From assembly GCA_022822085.1 (NCBI GenBank), contig JAJECK010000113.1:24506-88505 (forward strand): a stretch of DNA of 64,000 nt, in the 5' to 3' direction. The position numbers and the translations under genes were made by a program. This document shows positions 63,719 to 64,000 of this stretch, piece after piece. The first letter of the stretch is position 1. Every line of letters starts with the position of its first letter. The notes under the pieces were generated by a model. The model worked only from the letters and a program-made list of their open reading frames with translations. It was not told where the DNA came from and did not search any database. This DNA is from Candidatus Poribacteria bacterium. Lineage in GTDB: Bacteria; Poribacteria; WGA-4E; WGA-3G.

Positions 63719-64000
63719 ATTTGACAAACTTTTATATCTACCCTAAAGATCATGCGACTACAGAACCATTCAATTGTCGTGGTACACCATTATATGAGGG
63801 GTTTCTAACCCGATTTCATTTCCTTACAATGCACAATCAGATTGGATACCCCTCCTACTATAGCAAACTCTGACAATTATATGGCTCTGTCCACCTTACA
63901 AAGGCATTCAGTTTTCTGTAACATCTCAAAAATTTGAAGACGAAGCCTGAATAATTGTTAATATGCATGGTAGCAGGCACGCTCCGCATGCCGTGCGCAA
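63719..64000. other. Right-edge intergenic region
   Basis: These 282 bp after the last gene hold no reading frame I can support. A short inverted GC-rich segment near 63965-63995 (GCATGG and CGGAGC-type arms) may be part of a palindromic repeat like those seen elsewhere in the window. I see no gene or terminator with a T-tract. Confidence 0.4.

Overview
The window is about 41% GC and codes on both strands. The organism is most likely a Candidatus Poribacteria member or a close relative. This is inferred from gene content, not from a marker gene: two phytanoyl-CoA dioxygenase-like proteins, a sulfatase, a LamG-type exported protein, polyol dehydrogenases, Uma2 and Rpn-like proteins, and an array of ECF sigma factors fused to beta-propellers. 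There is no rRNA, prophage, transposase or CRISPR array. One tRNA (Arg, anticodon CCU) is present.

Layout. 1-6000: a lipoprotein cut by the left edge, a multiheme cytochrome c, a dioxygenase, a large membrane protein and an unknown two-gene unit. 6150-9630: a compact metabolic run (rpe, two zinc alcohol dehydrogenases, apt) behind a consensus promoter. 9699-13341: tRNA-Arg, secD and an enlarged secF. 13346-24558: an accessory island that starts 4 bp after secF. It holds three DUF6884/YaaA-like genes (one with an in-frame stop), two NurA-like nuclease/HerA ATPase pairs, a DpdA-like tRNA-guanine-transglycosylase homologue, a 5' fragment of a second such gene, and a sigma-54-type activator. 24600-45400: mixed chromosomal genes (MoxR, GHMP kinase, HU, asd, mtnK, DnaJ-like, Rpn-like, aspartate aminotransferase, TPR proteins, sulfatase, oxidoreductase, cysteine desulfurase, Uma2, glycosidase-like, dioxygenase, MNT/HEPN). 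45460-63718: five giant paralogues. Four are ECF sigma-TM-propeller fusions and one has lost the sigma part. An unknown secreted or anchored protein and a repeat-rich gap lie among them.

The strongest candidate for an undescribed system is 13346-23160. DpdA-family enzymes exchange guanine for 7-deazaguanine in DNA, NurA and HerA form a DNA-processing nuclease-translocase, and DUF6884/YaaA-like proteins are probably DNA-binding. Together they suggest DNA modification plus restriction, unlike the classical dpd cluster, in two partly duplicated versions, one of which is decaying. No preQ0 synthesis genes are in the window, so the precursor would have to come from elsewhere.

The second notable system is the sigma-propeller array. 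Four of its five genes share a core promoter with a 16-bp spacer and an extended -10; the first gene keeps only the extended -10. All four sigma-containing genes carry a leader motif (TWATGCAMCC, 15-16 nt, CGCGTCA) about 45 nt downstream of the -10. The sigma-less paralogue has the promoter but not the motif. This suggests a signalling family that expands by duplication and domain exchange, with the leader motif tied to the sigma moiety.
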